64,000 nucleotides of DNA from Lucifuga dentata (GCA_014773175.1 VXCM01000039.1:169001-233000); one strand, 5' to 3'; counted from the stretch's first letter, positions 1 to 12,605 are shown. Translations and numbers: made by a program. The notes: a model not told the origin generated them from the sequence alone.

Positions 1-705
1 AAAATCAATAAAAAAAAAAAACTGATAACAGGGAGCCTTACATATAACACACACACAACAATGCAACATTATCATCAGTACCTCAAATATTTTTTTCCTG
101 TTACTGAATCTCCTAACAATAAATGTCTCCCTTCATCCACAACTTCAGATTTCCTTCACTTGATGTGAAAGTTCTGCCAGACACATTTTGAAGAGGTGAG
201 CAGGAAATTGGGCCATCAGAGTCAGAACGCTGCATTCCTATCACGCAGCTCAGGTCAAAACCTTTGGTGGAGGCAGGATTTGTATCTTAAAGGCTGTCAG
301 AAAAGATCACTTTGCTTTGCAACTGCTCTCACACACTAACACAGTCCTCCTAGTGTAAAGATAAAGGATGTACCCCAATAGATTTGGTGACCTGCTCTCT
401 TCCTCTCCAGCCTTGTTCTGGTTTAGGCTAAACGCAGTTCCTTCAGGTTATGGAGGCAATGCGTCCTGTTCTGCAGGGGGGGAAAGGCAGAGTTACTGGA
501 TATTACCCAGGGAGGCAGGGTGGAGAATCAGTTTCCATTACACCATGACCTTTCTCCAGTCCCAACGGTGGTCAGCTCCACCACCACCTCCTTCCTCTCA
601 CATCCCCACTGAGCAGCCTCTGCTCCACTACTCCCTCTCCCTGTCTCTATTTTCTTGTTTGTCAAGCTATCCATCTCACGCTTCTACTCACAGGACAGAA
701 CAGCT

Positions 706-725
706 CCCCCCCCCCCCCNCCCCCC
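706..725. repeat. Poly-C run with N at 719
   Basis: Twenty-base C homopolymer interrupted by a single N; the true length is uncertain. Confidence 0.9.
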
Positions 726-739
726 AATAACAAAGAGAT

Positions 740-2000
740 TAAGTTCCCATAGCTCATCTATTTTCTCATCAGCTGTTTACACCGATTTAAATGTTAGCAT
801 TGCACATAGTGCATATTGGTAACTAATACGCAACTGATGAATACGAAGAAAATTACATCTAAACAACTCCGTATCAAATTAAGGACCACCAACTACTTCT
901 AAATAAAGCTGTAATTGCAGTGAATTTTCCTCTCAGGATGGGAGTCATCTCTTTCCAACACCCGTGCTATTCTTAGTGTCTGTGAGTATTGTTTTCAGCC
1001 ATCAAATTTTACTTTCGTATTAAAACACGTGTGATGACTTTCTCTTATGGCGACAATGCTGGGAAACTGTTTGTCACCCCCTGACCGCTTACAGGCTCAA
1101 CGCTCTGACATGCTTTGGGCACACCCTTTACTATAACTGTAACCATTTCTATTTCTTTCTATTTCCATTTACATTTTAGAAACATAGTTTGTACACAGAG
1201 AGGTGACCTTACAGGGTAGAACAGCAGAGTAAATTTGAATTTCTTAATCACGAAATTGCAAACAGTATGAAAGATATGCAAAGATACAAACTATATGTAA
1301 TAATCAAATTTTAATTTATGATTTCCTAAAATAGTCTCTATTCCAAAATCCATCAGACTTTCTTCATAAGGATAAAAGTAAAGGACAGTCTGTTACAGTA
1401 TGTGCTTCTGCTGCCACAACTGTAGTATCTTCAACAAGAAAATAAAAGTGGTAATCCTATAATACATTAAAAGTAAAATAACAACATTTAAAATTCTAGT
1501 AAACTTAAACTAATTATTACCAATAAAAAGTTCTCCAGAATCTAAAATAAAAGTGTTCATTGGACACGTTAAATTCTCCAAAACTGGAGATACAAGGTCT
1601 TTCATCTGAAACTGTGCACAACCATGTACTGTATGTCAGATTTTGGAGGGATTGAATAAAATAATGAAAATTTTGGAATGGAATAATAAAAAGTAACAAT
1701 ACTGGTGATATGAAGTTTTCAACTCATGCAAAGCCTTGTATCTTCAGTTTTTTTTTCTTTTTTATATATTTTAATGTCTTCAGGTCAGTTGAGGGATTAC
1801 ATGCTACCTAGCTAGCATTGGAATTAATTCTCCAACCTCCTTCCCTCTCTAAACTCTTCAGATAATGTATAAATGGGTTGTGCCATTATGCTAAACCAAG
1901 GCTGACATGCAAGGTGTTTATCCAACAACCACAATATTTCATGTGCTTATTTCATGATGAATTTAAAATCCATTTATGTAAAGTCACTCATAACTGAAAC
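740..2000. other. Desert stretch, nothing recognised
   Basis: AT-rich unique-looking sequence with an HinfI/ACGTG-poor composition, several AAAATAA runs and no coding, repeat or RNA signal that I can support. Positions 1-705 are similar, apart from an A run at 11-20. Confidence 0.6.
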
Positions 2001-2009
2001 TGTCAGATA

Positions 2010-2118
2010 ATTTATTGGAGTAAATAAAACAATATTTCCCTCTGAAATGCTGTGGAGTAGAAGGAAAAGTAACACAAAATGGAAATACTCAAGGAAAGTA
2101 CATGTAATTGAGTAAATG
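2010..2118 (-). repeat. Dispersed fish repeat fragment beside the SINE
   Basis: On the minus strand it contains TTGAGTATTTCCATTTTGTG, TACTCCACAGCATTTCAGAG and GGAAATATTGT, phrases I recognise from a very common percomorph interspersed repeat. The family name is not certain and only about 110 bases are present. Confidence 0.5.
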
Positions 2119-2119
2119 T

Positions 2120-2362
2120 TCTTAATCCATTCCACCAACTTTTTCCTTTTCTTGCCAGGTCATGGGGGGCTGGAGCCAGAGTCTTTTGGTCGAGAAGGAG
2201 GGTTGTGACATATACATTCACACCTAAAGACAATTTTGAGTTTCTGGGCAGAAAGCCATGCAGATCTGCAGACTCCACACAAAAAAGGCCAAAGCTGGAT
2301 TCAAACCCAGGACCTTCTTTCTGTGAGGCAACAGTGCAAACCACTGAGTCACCAGTGCTGCT
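2120..2362 (-). mobile_element. tRNA-derived SINE remnant, head at right
   Basis: On the minus strand it reads GCAGCACTGGTGACTCAGTGGTTTGCACTGTTGCCTCACAG... with an A-box-like TGACTCAGTGG and a B-box-like GGTTTGAATCC (2297-2307). The body then has the fish-SINE phrases GTGTGGAGTCTGCA and TGTCTTTAGGTGTGAATGT. It is degenerate and has no poly-A tail that I can define. Confidence 0.7.
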
Positions 2363-2800
2363 CTTTACTTACTTCCACCTCTGACAATATACGCCTGGAT
2401 GAATCTGGCGGGTTACTGCCAACTCAGTCACAACTGTCACCAGAATGTAAAGTTGTAGAGTTGAGGACACAATGCAAATTTCATGTATGCCAATCTGCTT
2501 CAAAGAATCAAAGGTACAGGAACACTCATGTTATTATTATAGCTTCATCACCTCTGTCAGTGTGGATTTCTAAAACAATGCCACTGGCATTGTGGTAATC
2601 ATTGTCATATTCATCATCAAATTCATGTACATGTTCACAAGGACACGTTCCCCTCGGAGACAGTGCAAAAACACAGAGGGCACACAGACAGCTGAAGAGT
2701 CACCTGTGACATTATTCAGCAGACACGCCTGTGCCTGTCCGGTTAAAACAGAAAATGGAGAGGCAGCCTAATCGCCCCAACATTAGCGCTCCTCGTACAT

Positions 2801-3160
2801 TGATAAATGAAGCCATTGTGCAGTGATTATCACAGTTATTCATAGCCTCTTTGCTATGGGGATGGCACATTTGTTGCATTACATAGGAGCAGACACTGCT
2901 GGGCCTAGCGCATGTTTTCCTGTCATTGTGCATTACATGCTCGTCAATGATATTTATAAATACTTGGTAATCTCCCCTGCTATATGCATCATGTTATTAA
3001 ATTGCCATTATTTTGGCGGCAACTGGGCCCAGCCTGTGATTAATTGAATACTATTAAGTTAAGGTGGATTATGGCTGTTTATAAATGCTGCTTTTACACT
3101 GGAAATTAATCACAGACATATTGCAATAAATTACTATTTGATGGTGCTAAGTTTTTGCAT
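2801..3160. promoter_or_regulatory. Candidate conserved non-coding element
   Basis: Contains GTGATTATCACAGTTATTCA, ATTAAATTGCCATTATTTTG, GTGATTAATTGAATAC and GGAAATTAATCACAG, several homeodomain-type sites in 350 bp with no simple repeats. Short ORFs on both strands have no recognisable product. Confidence 0.4.
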
Positions 3161-3312
3161 TAGTGTGAATCACTACAATAGAAACCAGGAATTATGGTAA
3201 CATATTATTTCTTCATTATTTCTTGTGACAGTCTAATAAATAATGATTTAGAGACTTGGCCAATGTCAGGCTGGACACATCAGCATTTTACAGTGTGCTC
3301 TATGCTGTATGA

Positions 3313-3313
3313 C

Positions 3314-3346
<33 letters not shown>

Positions 3347-3349
3347 GTG
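3313..3349. repeat. (GT)n microsatellite
   Basis: About 18 GT units with one GC interruption near the right end. Confidence 0.9.
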
Positions 3350-3359
3350 ACTATGTGTG

Positions 3360-6300
3360 CAGGCTGTAGACCCTAGAGAAACAACAGGCCACGCTCTGGT
3401 AAGCATCAGGCTGTGGCATTTGGCTTTTTCTTCATCTTCGAGTGGTAAGAATGAGCTCTGACTTGTGTTACTACTCTACGACATAACCTCAAACATAAAC
3501 CTCAGCCTGCAGACAGCCGTGTTCGCTGCAGCATACATGCACACATGTACACAGTGTGTATCAGATCAACCGTGGACCAGTGTTTCCAACTAATCCACTG
3601 TTGGGAGTCGTTGAATGAATCCAAATTCTGAGATATCAAGTAAGGTACCATTAGCAACTATTTTGAATTGTTTTTCCTTTTTTGCATGTTTGCATCTTGT
3701 CTTCCAAGCTCTGTCTAGCTCAGATGAGGTTAAAATAACTTTGATGATTTATTTCAACTATGCGACCGAAAGACCTCAGTATGCTTCAAATGAAGAATCA
3801 GTTCTCTGACAGCATCAGAAACCTCCTTTACGAACTTTTTAACAAAATTTTGTAACAGACAAACTGACATTCATTGCCACTTCATGCAGCAATTGGCCTG
3901 GTGTGTTTTAATGTGAAAGACACACAGAAGACTGAGAATTCCTGTGAACAACCCCTGCCAACCTATGATGACAATTTTTTTTGCCCTACCTTTGAGTGTG
4001 TGTGCATTCTGAACAGGTGTAAAAACGGTTACATTCTGACATGGTTAGACGTTGTATGACCTTGTTCTTTTGAAGCATATTGAGATCCTAACGCTGCGTC
4101 CGAATCAGATACAGCAGGGACTGGGTAAAAGTTGGGTGGAGTTGTTTGTTGGCTGGAGTTGTGGTTTTTATGCTTAGGTTAGGGTCAATCTGTTCCAGAG
4201 TTTCCGCTACGCCATCAAGCCTATAGGCGGGGGAGGGTTCAGTTTTCTTTCCGAGTTTTTCTGTTTTATCTGCACACCTCACAAGCTAATGCAACACAAC
4301 TGACTTACTTTGCTTTTACGTAAATACTATAAGAGCTTAAGCACATGGGATAAGAACAATTGTATCATGAGGCTGGTGTTCAGGAGTAGTGTGGTGTAGT
4401 CTTGGTATGTGTACACTGTGATCTGTTTTATGTCTTTATTTTAGTCCAGTCTTAGCAGACGACTTGGCCAACAACTGGTACATCTTTAGAATGGCATCTC
4501 TGCTGGCACAGTCCAGCATGCTGCCCTGAGCTCAAGGTCTTTTCACAACTCTTTAACGAGAACAGAGGATTTTATATTTACATTCCTGTCTTGGTTTCCC
4601 CATGCCACCCCCCCAATACTCGCTTCCAACTTCTACACTTCCCACTCCTGCCTCTTGATGGCCTGGATTGGTGTTTTGCNAATACTCGCTTCCAACTTCT
4701 ACACTTCCCACTCCTGCCTCTTGATGGCCTGGATTGGTGTTTTGCAATTAGCATCCCTCATGATGTTCTGCTTTCTTAGCTCTGCAAAGCTAAAACTGGA
4801 GAGGGTTCAAACTGCTCCTTGTCACCATTAGTTGACGGGGATGATAGTCGGAAAGATTTTGCTGGGATTTACAGTGTCGGTTCACAGGCGGTGGCCTCCG
4901 GGCCCCTTCTCCTCTTCTGTACATTCAAACAAACTCTGGTTACTTCAGCTTCAGTGAGAGCTGGCTTGGATCTGAGGAGAAAGCCTGCCTGCCACTGAGC
5001 CCCGAGGGAAGGCGACCAGTAGCCTTAAACACCTCTACCTCACTTCTTTCCCTCCTCTCACCATCGCTCCATTCCACTCTCTATCCCCAAGCCTTGACAG
5101 AAGGTATGTATTTTAGGAGAGACCCCTGGTGATGTGACGGACATGAGAGCCCTGTTTGAAATGGAAACCAACACATTCTGCCCTGCCAGGGAGCACCAGG
5201 AATATCCCAGCAGAAATGGTGAGAGGAAATGGAACAAGTCAAAAAATAGCCATCTTTATTGAGGTTTTCCTTTCAAAAACATGAGTAAAGATAGGAACAA
5301 CATTTCCTGTTCAGGAAATGACGCTCAGTAATGCTTCAACCTCAATAGACTATCCACTGACCACCACAGGCATAGATCATTTCTTTCTCTCATATCACCT
5401 CGAAGTCTTGTATACACTGACAACACATGCTGGCTCAGATAAGCAAGAAAAACATGATAACAGAAATGAATGTAATTCATGAAAGAGATAAACTGGGCCA
5501 CACACAAGCTTATCCTCTTGTGTGTGCCACACTGCCTGGCATTCACCATCTACCGCCTCACTTCCCGTCAACCTCTATTTACTTCTCTCAGAAGAAGAAT
5601 AGCACTCTATGTGTTTATGCATGTGTGAATGTGTGAGTATGTGGAGTGACTGTGCATATGTTGGGTGTATTAGCATGTATTTTTGTGTGCATGCGCATGT
5701 CAGAGTGTGCAAGGAAAATGATGCAGCACACTCCTTCCTCCCTATAACTCACCTGGACTGATAAAAAGAGCAAAGGAATCATTTCCTGTGCCTGTGCCTG
5801 CTACTCATTCAAATGGGCTGGCGTCTGTAAACAAGAGCTGCAGTTATCCATGTAGCGGTCAGATAAGAGGAGAAGGAGACCTCCGGAGTGATGGATCACG
5901 AAGGGGCTCCCAGTCCTCCCCTCTTCCCAGCACCGCCCTGCCACCTTAGGATAATAAACAGCCACGGAGCAGGGGGCCAGATAAGAGCCATCACTCACAT
6001 TGGCCAGGCTGATAAGACACAGACGCTCTCTGTCACCCTCCATGACATTTGTTTTTCATTCCACTTCAGACCAAGGGAGAAGTCAACCTGTTTCATCTCA
6101 TCAATGGGCTCCACTCCGGATCCCCCACTGAGTGTGTGCCACACTTTGACACTGATGGCAGTCAGGTGACTGACTGTGTCATGCTGGAGAGAGAAGAAGA
6201 ATGAACTCAAGCTTGGGTGTTTCCATGGTTTCATTCACAACTACGCCATGCTGATGTACCTAAAACAGATAAACACATACTGAAGGATAAGTTTCAACTA

Positions 6301-7220
6301 TACAATTATTTTGTCCAAGTTGAGGATTTCAGAAAATCAATTCTACACTCCTACCACAAGATAAGTATTGACAGTTTGTGGAACTGAATGTTTTCCAATG
6401 TGGGTGTGCACAAAACATGTCCATTTTGATGAATTGTTACTTTGCTGCTAAAACTGTGGTTTTAGTAAAACAAAGGTCTTGCACTTCCACTGTCAAATCT
6501 CAAGAAAAAATGTCCTGGCAAAGAATTCTTTGAAAAGTTTGTTAATTTTGAATACTTCTACCTGAGTTATTTTTACACCTCATATGTCATTTTAATGGAC
6601 CGAGTCGGTGAGGCTTAGGGTAAGAAACAACCAGGAAAACAGAGGCGTGTTTTCAGCCTTCCCTGACTGGCTGTAAAACCAAAATTTGACATGAATCAAT
6701 GTGAAATCTCCTTGCACAAAATATGAGTTACAAGTTGTAAATTATGCTTTGGAGACTAATATTTCTGAAGGGATACATAAAATGAATTTAAATTTAACTC
6801 ATTTTGTATTTTGGCACCTTTAATTCCATAAAAACGCAGAGGTCTATCAGAGGAAATATGCAGTCATTGTAAATCTGGCTGCCCTAACATTGCCTCTACC
6901 AAGGTCACCTACGAGTCACAGATTTGAGAAGGTATAAAATGGCTACTTTATGGCTATCCCAATTGTTATACGTTAGAGTTATGTGCATTGTATTACCTCT
7001 AATGAAGGGCATAAATTCTCAGTTTACGACTGGACCTTTACAGGGGGTTGTAAAACACACGCTTTTTGCGTTACTCGTGTTTGTCACCGGAGTTCTCAAG
7101 TTCAGACTGTGCACACACTGTTCCCATTAGTCAGGGACTGCTCCTCCGAGAGGCCTCCGTCTGCAGTAATGGGCCCAGACCGTGAGAGAGCGGCATCCCG
7201 TCCACCAGTCACGGATGACA
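3360..7220. other. Desert stretch
   Basis: Apart from the 4615-4745 join duplication, no repeat family or gene is recognised. The part at 5800-6180 (GGATCACGAAGGGGCTCC, CAGATAAGAGCCATCACTC, AGGCTGATAAGACAC) contains several GATAAG sites and may be regulatory; open frames there on both strands are unrecognised. Confidence 0.5.
4615..4745. repeat. Identical 65-bp direct duplication across a single N (assembly join)
   Basis: Bases 4615-4679 and 4681-4745 are identical (both start AATACTCGCTTCCAAC and end GGATTGGTGTTTTGC) with one N at 4680. This is the signature of two contig ends with an unmerged overlap. Confidence 0.9.
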
Positions 7221-7227
7221 TTTAACA

Positions 7228-7285
7228 GACAGGGTTCGACTTCCTGTGATCAGAACAGCAGTAACCACTAAGCTAATCCATGGCG
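7228..7285 (-). repeat. tRNA-like SINE head fragment
   Basis: The minus strand reads GCGCCATGGATTAGCTTAGT GGTTACTG... with an A-box-like TAGCTTAGTGG and B-box-like AAGTCGAACCC. The acceptor stem does not close, so it is a retroposon relic rather than a tRNA gene. Confidence 0.4.
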
Positions 7286-7823
7286 CTCACAAATCCCTCA
7301 ACCTCTGGCTGTCAGAGATGGACAGCACTTGATCTTTGTGGGACAGCAGTCACCTGCGTTGACCCCTGAATCTTAGCTTAGATGTTCAAGTTCAGCCTAA
7401 GCACGTGTTTCATATGTTTAATGCTCTTGTACGATCAAAATACCTTATGTGATATGTATTTGCTAAATATTTATTTGAAAGGTGGATCCTCTGATTTTGC
7501 ACATTTAAAACAATTTATTGGGGAGCACTTTTCAGCATGGGAAAACACTTGTGGACAGAAACTTAATACAGTTGTTTTTACATCCTTAATGGTGCTTTCC
7601 AAGATCAATAAACTGAATTTAATATGTAAAATTGGTGTTATTCTTTAACTAGAGCACCTTACATAGATTGAGTTGATAAACAGTAAATGGCACTTTGTGA
7701 AAGTTAAAGCAAAGAAAATGTTGAACAAGAGAATAAAAGGCAAAAGTGAACAATTGTACTTGATGAATGAATATAGAAAAAATAAATAAAATGGTTCTGT
7801 ATGTATGTCATATCACATCTATT

Positions 7824-8390
7824 TAAAGGAGTATATTGGTGATTTTGCCTGTTTGAACCCAATACAACCTGCATATACTTTACATTACTGCCAACTATTT
7901 TCCAAAACATACCACTGGAGCGGTAAATTTTAGAAATTTTTTTCCCTACATTCCAGACTGCAATTGGTTTCATTAGCACCTATTAAAGTCAACTTCTAGA
8001 GACTTCAAATTGCTTAAGATAGGTAGCCCATCAGCAAACCAAACAGCTTCTCATTTTTTTGGTCAAAGTTACTTAATAGCCAGCATGGAGCTGCTCAAAA
8101 GACAAAGTATGTCTCTGCCAGGGAATATAACTCCAGTAGAAGACAACTGTTTTCGAGAAATTAAAAATTACTATGCCTTCTACATTCAGCAATACGTATT
8201 AACAGGCGAAACTTTAAATTTTAAGGCAGGTGTAGCACTTGAACATTTGATTTTGAAAGATTAGGAGATTTTGGCAAAATAACACGAAAACTAAAATAAA
8301 ATGGTGTGAAAAATGGTGTCACTTCTGTAAAGTGCATGCAGGTTGTATATATTGGGCTCAAATTTGCAAAATCACTGGTATGGTCCTTTA
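7824..8390. mobile_element. MITE copy 1 with about 60-bp terminal inverted repeats
   Basis: The left end, TAAAGGAGTATATTGGTGAT..., matches the reverse complement of the right end, TAAAGGACCATACCAGTGAT..., over about 60 bases, including CCAATA, ACCTGCAT and ACTTTAC. The interior (7980-8260) matches, in reverse orientation, the interior of the element at 11283-11933. There is no transposase reading frame, so it is non-autonomous. No clear target-site duplication is seen and the superfamily is unassigned. Confidence 0.75.
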
Positions 8391-8410
8391 TACTGTATCA
8401 CCTGTGATGT

Positions 8411-8451
8411 ATAGCTGAGTAATGCCTCCATTGGAGGCATTACTCAGCTAT
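8411..8451. repeat. Perfect 20-bp inverted repeat with one-base centre
   Basis: Arms 8411-8430 (ATAGCTGAGTAATGCCTCCA) and 8432-8451 are exact reverse complements around a single T at 8431. It lies just outside the right end of MITE copy 1. Confidence 0.9.
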
Positions 8452-9371
8452 TGAGTTGCAGCTAGTGAGTTGCAAACTTATATACAGTATGTTGTTGATT
8501 GAGAGGTCAGCATAATTATCTGAGTCACATTTATGAGAGTTGTGCTTTGTGCTTGAGCAAAATAAACACTGGTGCTCTTATGGAGTCTTCATTCAATTTA
8601 CAACCTATGCTCTGTGGTTTTTCACAGGCTTAAGAAGCAAGTAGCTGCTGATGTCATCTTTCCTATGAAAATATCCTTCTGTGGAGGCAGGTTCACCATG
8701 GCCTAGAGGCAACACTTTTTACTGCTCTGCATGTCAACCATATCGGGGTTGATTAGGTTCAAGTCATAAAATACAGGCTGCTCACTGAGCCCTTTTACAT
8801 TCTCATTTTAAGTGCTATAATTTATTACATTTTTGCACATGTTGTATAATAATGCATAACATCAAACATAATTCAGAATGCTGCAATGCTGCTCCAGATT
8901 CCCTTCTGTCAAAGAGAGTAATGTGTGACAGTACAAGAATGTAAAGCTGAGAGGAGACAGCAGACATACAGCAGTATGGGATTGTGAGGGATTGACAAAT
9001 CAAGCAATTAAAGGGGAGGTGATTATGTCATCATTTTCTTGGACCGGCTCAAAAAAGGTCCTGCTACATTTCATATTCACTCTGAGTGAATGCATCAGGA
9101 GAGTTCGGGGAGGGGGGGAAAGGATTGAAATATCTCATAGAGACATTCTGCTTACTTTTTTTTGTCGGGCCTTATCTCTCCACGTTCAGCCCTGTTAATA
9201 TGATGATGAACAATATTTCATGAAGGGCGCCTGAATTTGTCTCTCCTGCAGAGGGCCCAGGCTCACTCTGTCTCCTCCCCATGTCCTCGTCTTTCTTTTG
9301 TACCGCTCTTTCTGACAAGAGAGGTGGGGAGAGGTGAGAGAAGGGAAAGCAAGGTAGATAATCACCAATGC

Positions 9372-9401
9372 CACACACACACNACACACACACACACACA
9401 C
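9372..9401. repeat. (CA)n microsatellite with N at 9383
   Basis: CA units broken by one N, so the repeat number is unreliable. Confidence 0.9.
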
Positions 9402-9469
9402 GACATTCTTCTGAAACACACCAATCCAGGACCCTCCTCCCCTTAACCCCCCAAACATTTTCATATCAA

Positions 9470-9720
9470 TAATCGAGCAATTTTCCTACATGCTAATCCA
9501 TCAAAGCGGGCTGGGGCTAATCTGCAGGCGTGGGGCTGGGTGGTGTGTGCCGCTTCTTTCAGGTGTGCCTCGCTCCCTGGCAGACATTTGTCCCGCTATG
9601 TGCCACACAAAGCCCCTGCCCTGTCAGCACTGATTGATCAGAGGCTGTCTGTAAAGGAGGAAAGCGGCACACCCTATCAATGATGCTTTACATCTGCACC
9701 TGAAAAGAGCCGTCTTCTCC
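9470..9720. promoter_or_regulatory. Candidate conserved non-coding element
   Basis: GC-balanced block with TGCTAATCCATCAAAGCGGG, GGGGCTAATCTGCAGG, CACTGATTGATCAGAGG (Pbx/Meis-type TGATTGAT) and CTATCAATGATGC. Confidence 0.35.
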
Positions 9721-9843
9721 TTCCACAACATGCTCAATGCTGCAGATAATGAGAGCTATGCTGTTAACAGCTCCAGCAGCTCTGGTTTTTGTCATGTGTA
9801 TATAGGCAAAGTGCTTACCTTTTAGATGGAGGGAAGAGACGGG

Positions 9844-9875
9844 AAAAAAAAAAAAAAAGNAAAAAAAAAAAAAAA
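9844..9875. repeat. Poly-A run with N at 9860
   Basis: Two runs of 15 A either side of GN; a homopolymer assembly join. Confidence 0.85.
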
Positions 9876-10149
9876 CAGGGGCCTTGGTAGGAAGATTATC
9901 ATAATGTCTACAAACGCTGACAGGGTTGAATTTCAGTGACTCTTTCTAAGATTAGCAGGGCTTTTAAAAAGGGTGCATTTGCAGAACAATGTGATTGCGT
10001 GTTTGATTTTAATTTCCTGACAATCTTTCACAGCATGTAAGAGATATGTGTGGAATTTTTTTTTTGTTTTTCTGTATTCTGCATTGTTGCGATTTAGTCA
10101 GGCTAACGGTGCTTTTAGAAACATGTGAAGACATACCAGGCATCTCTAA

Positions 10150-10480
10150 GAGCCTGGGCGATCCTGCAGGAGGGAGAGTGAGAGATAAAATGCAGAGGCC
10201 TCATTAGTAGCACATTTATCATCTCCTGTCTGTGATTTAAAAGAATGACTGGGTCAAATCACTTTAAATACCTCGGGGGAAATCAACATTTGTCATTGCA
10301 AAGCAAACCTGCCTCTCCCCTCTCTTCTGGCATTAATTTATTCTGGTAAAGCAGCCCCATTCGCTGCTGTGCTGATTTTAATTTCATCCTTGCAAAAACC
10401 TTGGCTGACTGTCTATTTCAATTCATTGCTTTAACATACAATTGTCCTCTTCAATTCATTGAGGTAATACTCACCACAAG
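10150..10480. promoter_or_regulatory. Candidate conserved non-coding element
   Basis: Contains GGCCTCATTAGTAGCACAT, GGCATTAATTTATTCTGG, CTGATTTTAATTTCATCC and CACTTTAAATACC, with no repeats or supported frame. Confidence 0.35.
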
Positions 10481-11282
10481 CAAAGGTAGGCCCATAGACA
10501 CAGGGCAGGTGATGCAAATGGTCCTCAGTGAAACACTGAAGTGTGTGAGAGATTGCAAATTATTCTTCTGATGTCCACAATTAAAAACGAATACCATCAG
10601 TGCTCAACAGAACAACGTACAGGTGAAGAACAAGAAAGAGATTATGTATTAGAAATGTGTTATTAATGCCTAACTTGGCAAGGTCAGGGGAGTCAAGATA
10701 GGTGTTGAAATATGGATGTCACCCTCAAAGAGCCGCCAATGTTGCTGCAAGTGGACCCTGTGGAAACACTGACTGACAGAATATTTATGTGACTGCCAGC
10801 ATACAGATTTATATGTCAGTGAGCATTATCTAAGGACTGTGCAGGTGTGCTCATGCTTAATGTTGAACAAATAAGGACCTTGAGAATTACCTGTAATGGC
10901 AATGACCCTGTCTGTGTTCTAAAGTCAAAACATTTCTGAGTGTGTACATTTTCATTTTACGTTTTTCTTATGCCATAATGTCCAAAATGTGTCCTAACCT
11001 CAACTGAAGCTGTTTGCCTCTTCTAAATTTAACTGTTAGCTTAAGCCACTGTGGCATTTCACATTCTGCATATGCACAAAAATAGCATCCAATTTGTTGC
11101 CAACTTTTTGTTTGCAATTTAATGAAGTAACACAATCTTCACTAAAAGTTGTGAGTTTACTTTTGACATACTTATAAGCTGCTCCCCTTTCCAGAGTGAC
11201 CTACAGTATGGCCTCATTTACACCTTCCATTAAAATGTAATCCATTACCTGATATGTTATCCAGATAAGGAAAACTGCCTTT

Positions 11283-11933
11283 TAATGGACCATACTGGTG
11301 ACCGTGCATGTTTGAGCCCAATATATACAACCCACATTTATATTATTTACATTTATATTATGTTACTGGCAAACTATTTTCCAAAGCATAACACCGTATT
11401 TTAATTTTCCTGTTATTTTTTCAAATCCCCTAATCTTTCAAAATCAAATGTTCAGGTAATACACCCACCTTAAAATTCTATGTTTCACCTGCTAATGCTT
11501 ATGCACATTTGTAGAAGGCATGGTCATTTTAATTTTTCGGTAAAAGCTGTCTTCTCCTGGGACTACATTTCCTGGCAGGGAAATACATCGTCTTCCATGC
11601 AGCTTTGCATTGGACCAGTGAAATTAAATTACTTCATCAAAAAAACAAAACAAACAAACAAACAAACAAAAAAAAAACCCTAATAGACGTCTTGTTCACT
11701 GTGATGGATTATTTATCTCAAACGTGTTTTAAGTCTCTAGAAGTTGATTTTTAGTAGCGTCCTGAAATGAACTGAAAGCAATTGCAGCATGGAAGGTAGA
11801 AAAAAAATTCTGAAATTTCTAAAATGAAAATGCTGAAGTAGTATATTTTCGGAAATTGTTTTCAGTAACATAACATGTGTATGGATTGTATACATTGGGC
11901 TCAAACATGCATAATCGCCAGTATGGTTCTTTA
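11283..11933. mobile_element. MITE copy 2, same family as 7824-8390, opposite orientation
   Basis: Terminal inverted repeats begin TAATGGACCATACTGGTGAC at the left and, reverse-complemented, TAAAGAACCATACTGGCGAT at the right, with shared TTTGAGCCCAAT. The interior segments GTCTTCTCCTGGGACTACAT and CTCTAGAAGTTGA are reverse complements of interior segments of copy 1. A CAAA-rich tract at 11639-11679 is an extra insertion or expansion. Confidence 0.75.
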
Positions 11934-12244
11934 ATATAAGGTGTAGATGCATGCAGAATGCATTGTGGTCAAAATGCATTGTGATCAGATCTTATTAACA
12001 ACTAGCCAGGTGTAAATGCAATTTGTACAGCTGGGACACATGGATAAAATCTGCCCACAAGTTGAAAATGTCACCACATCTTGTCTTTCTGTCTCTGCTC
12101 GATCTCATTAATAAAGTTATGTTGTATCAGGAGTTGCAAATCGCCACAAATGGGTACCAGCAGCCCTTGCACAAACATTATCCAGATACAGAGCTTGCAC
12201 CTTAATCCAAGTGCAAAGGCTGCCTATGATTAGTATGCTGCTAA

Positions 12245-12605
12245 CCAACAGTACCAGTGGCGGTCGTTGGTAACCCAGGCTTCAACCAATCCAGTATGGA
12301 AATCTGATTTATGATCTGCATATTTGCTTTGGCATAGGTTTTACGCTGAATGCCCTTCCTGACACAACCCTTCGCATTTATCCAGGCTTGGGATTGGCAC
12401 TAGAGATGCACTGGCTTGTGCATCCTCAGTGATTAGTGTGAGTGTGTGGAGTTCAGTGTCTTGGTTAAATACACTGACACACACCACGCAGCTGCTGTCG
12501 GTTTCAAACTGCTATCATTTGGCTGTGGGATGGTCACTCTTCATGCTACGCCTCCCAGCTGCTCAAGATACTACCACCCTGCTATCCCTCTTCTTGGTAC
12601 TTTGC
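12245..12605 (-). mobile_element. tRNA-type SINE or SINE-like repeat remnant
   Basis: The plus strand contains TTTTACGCTGAATGCCCTTC, TCCTGACACAACCCTTCGCA and ATTTATCCAGGCTTGGGATT, typical of a widespread fish repeat. At 12505-12600 GGTTTCAAACTGCTATC followed by GGCTGTGGGATGGTCACTC reads on the minus strand as a tRNA-like head with B-box CAGTTTGAAACC. It is diverged, with no coding content. Confidence 0.6.

Noticed and set aside
2236..2598. 120-codon open frame
   Set aside because: Starts in the complementary strand of a tRNA-type SINE and runs on into unique non-coding sequence.
7228..7285. Possible tRNA gene on the minus strand
   Set aside because: A- and B-box-like motifs exist but no acceptor stem closes; a SINE relic fits better.
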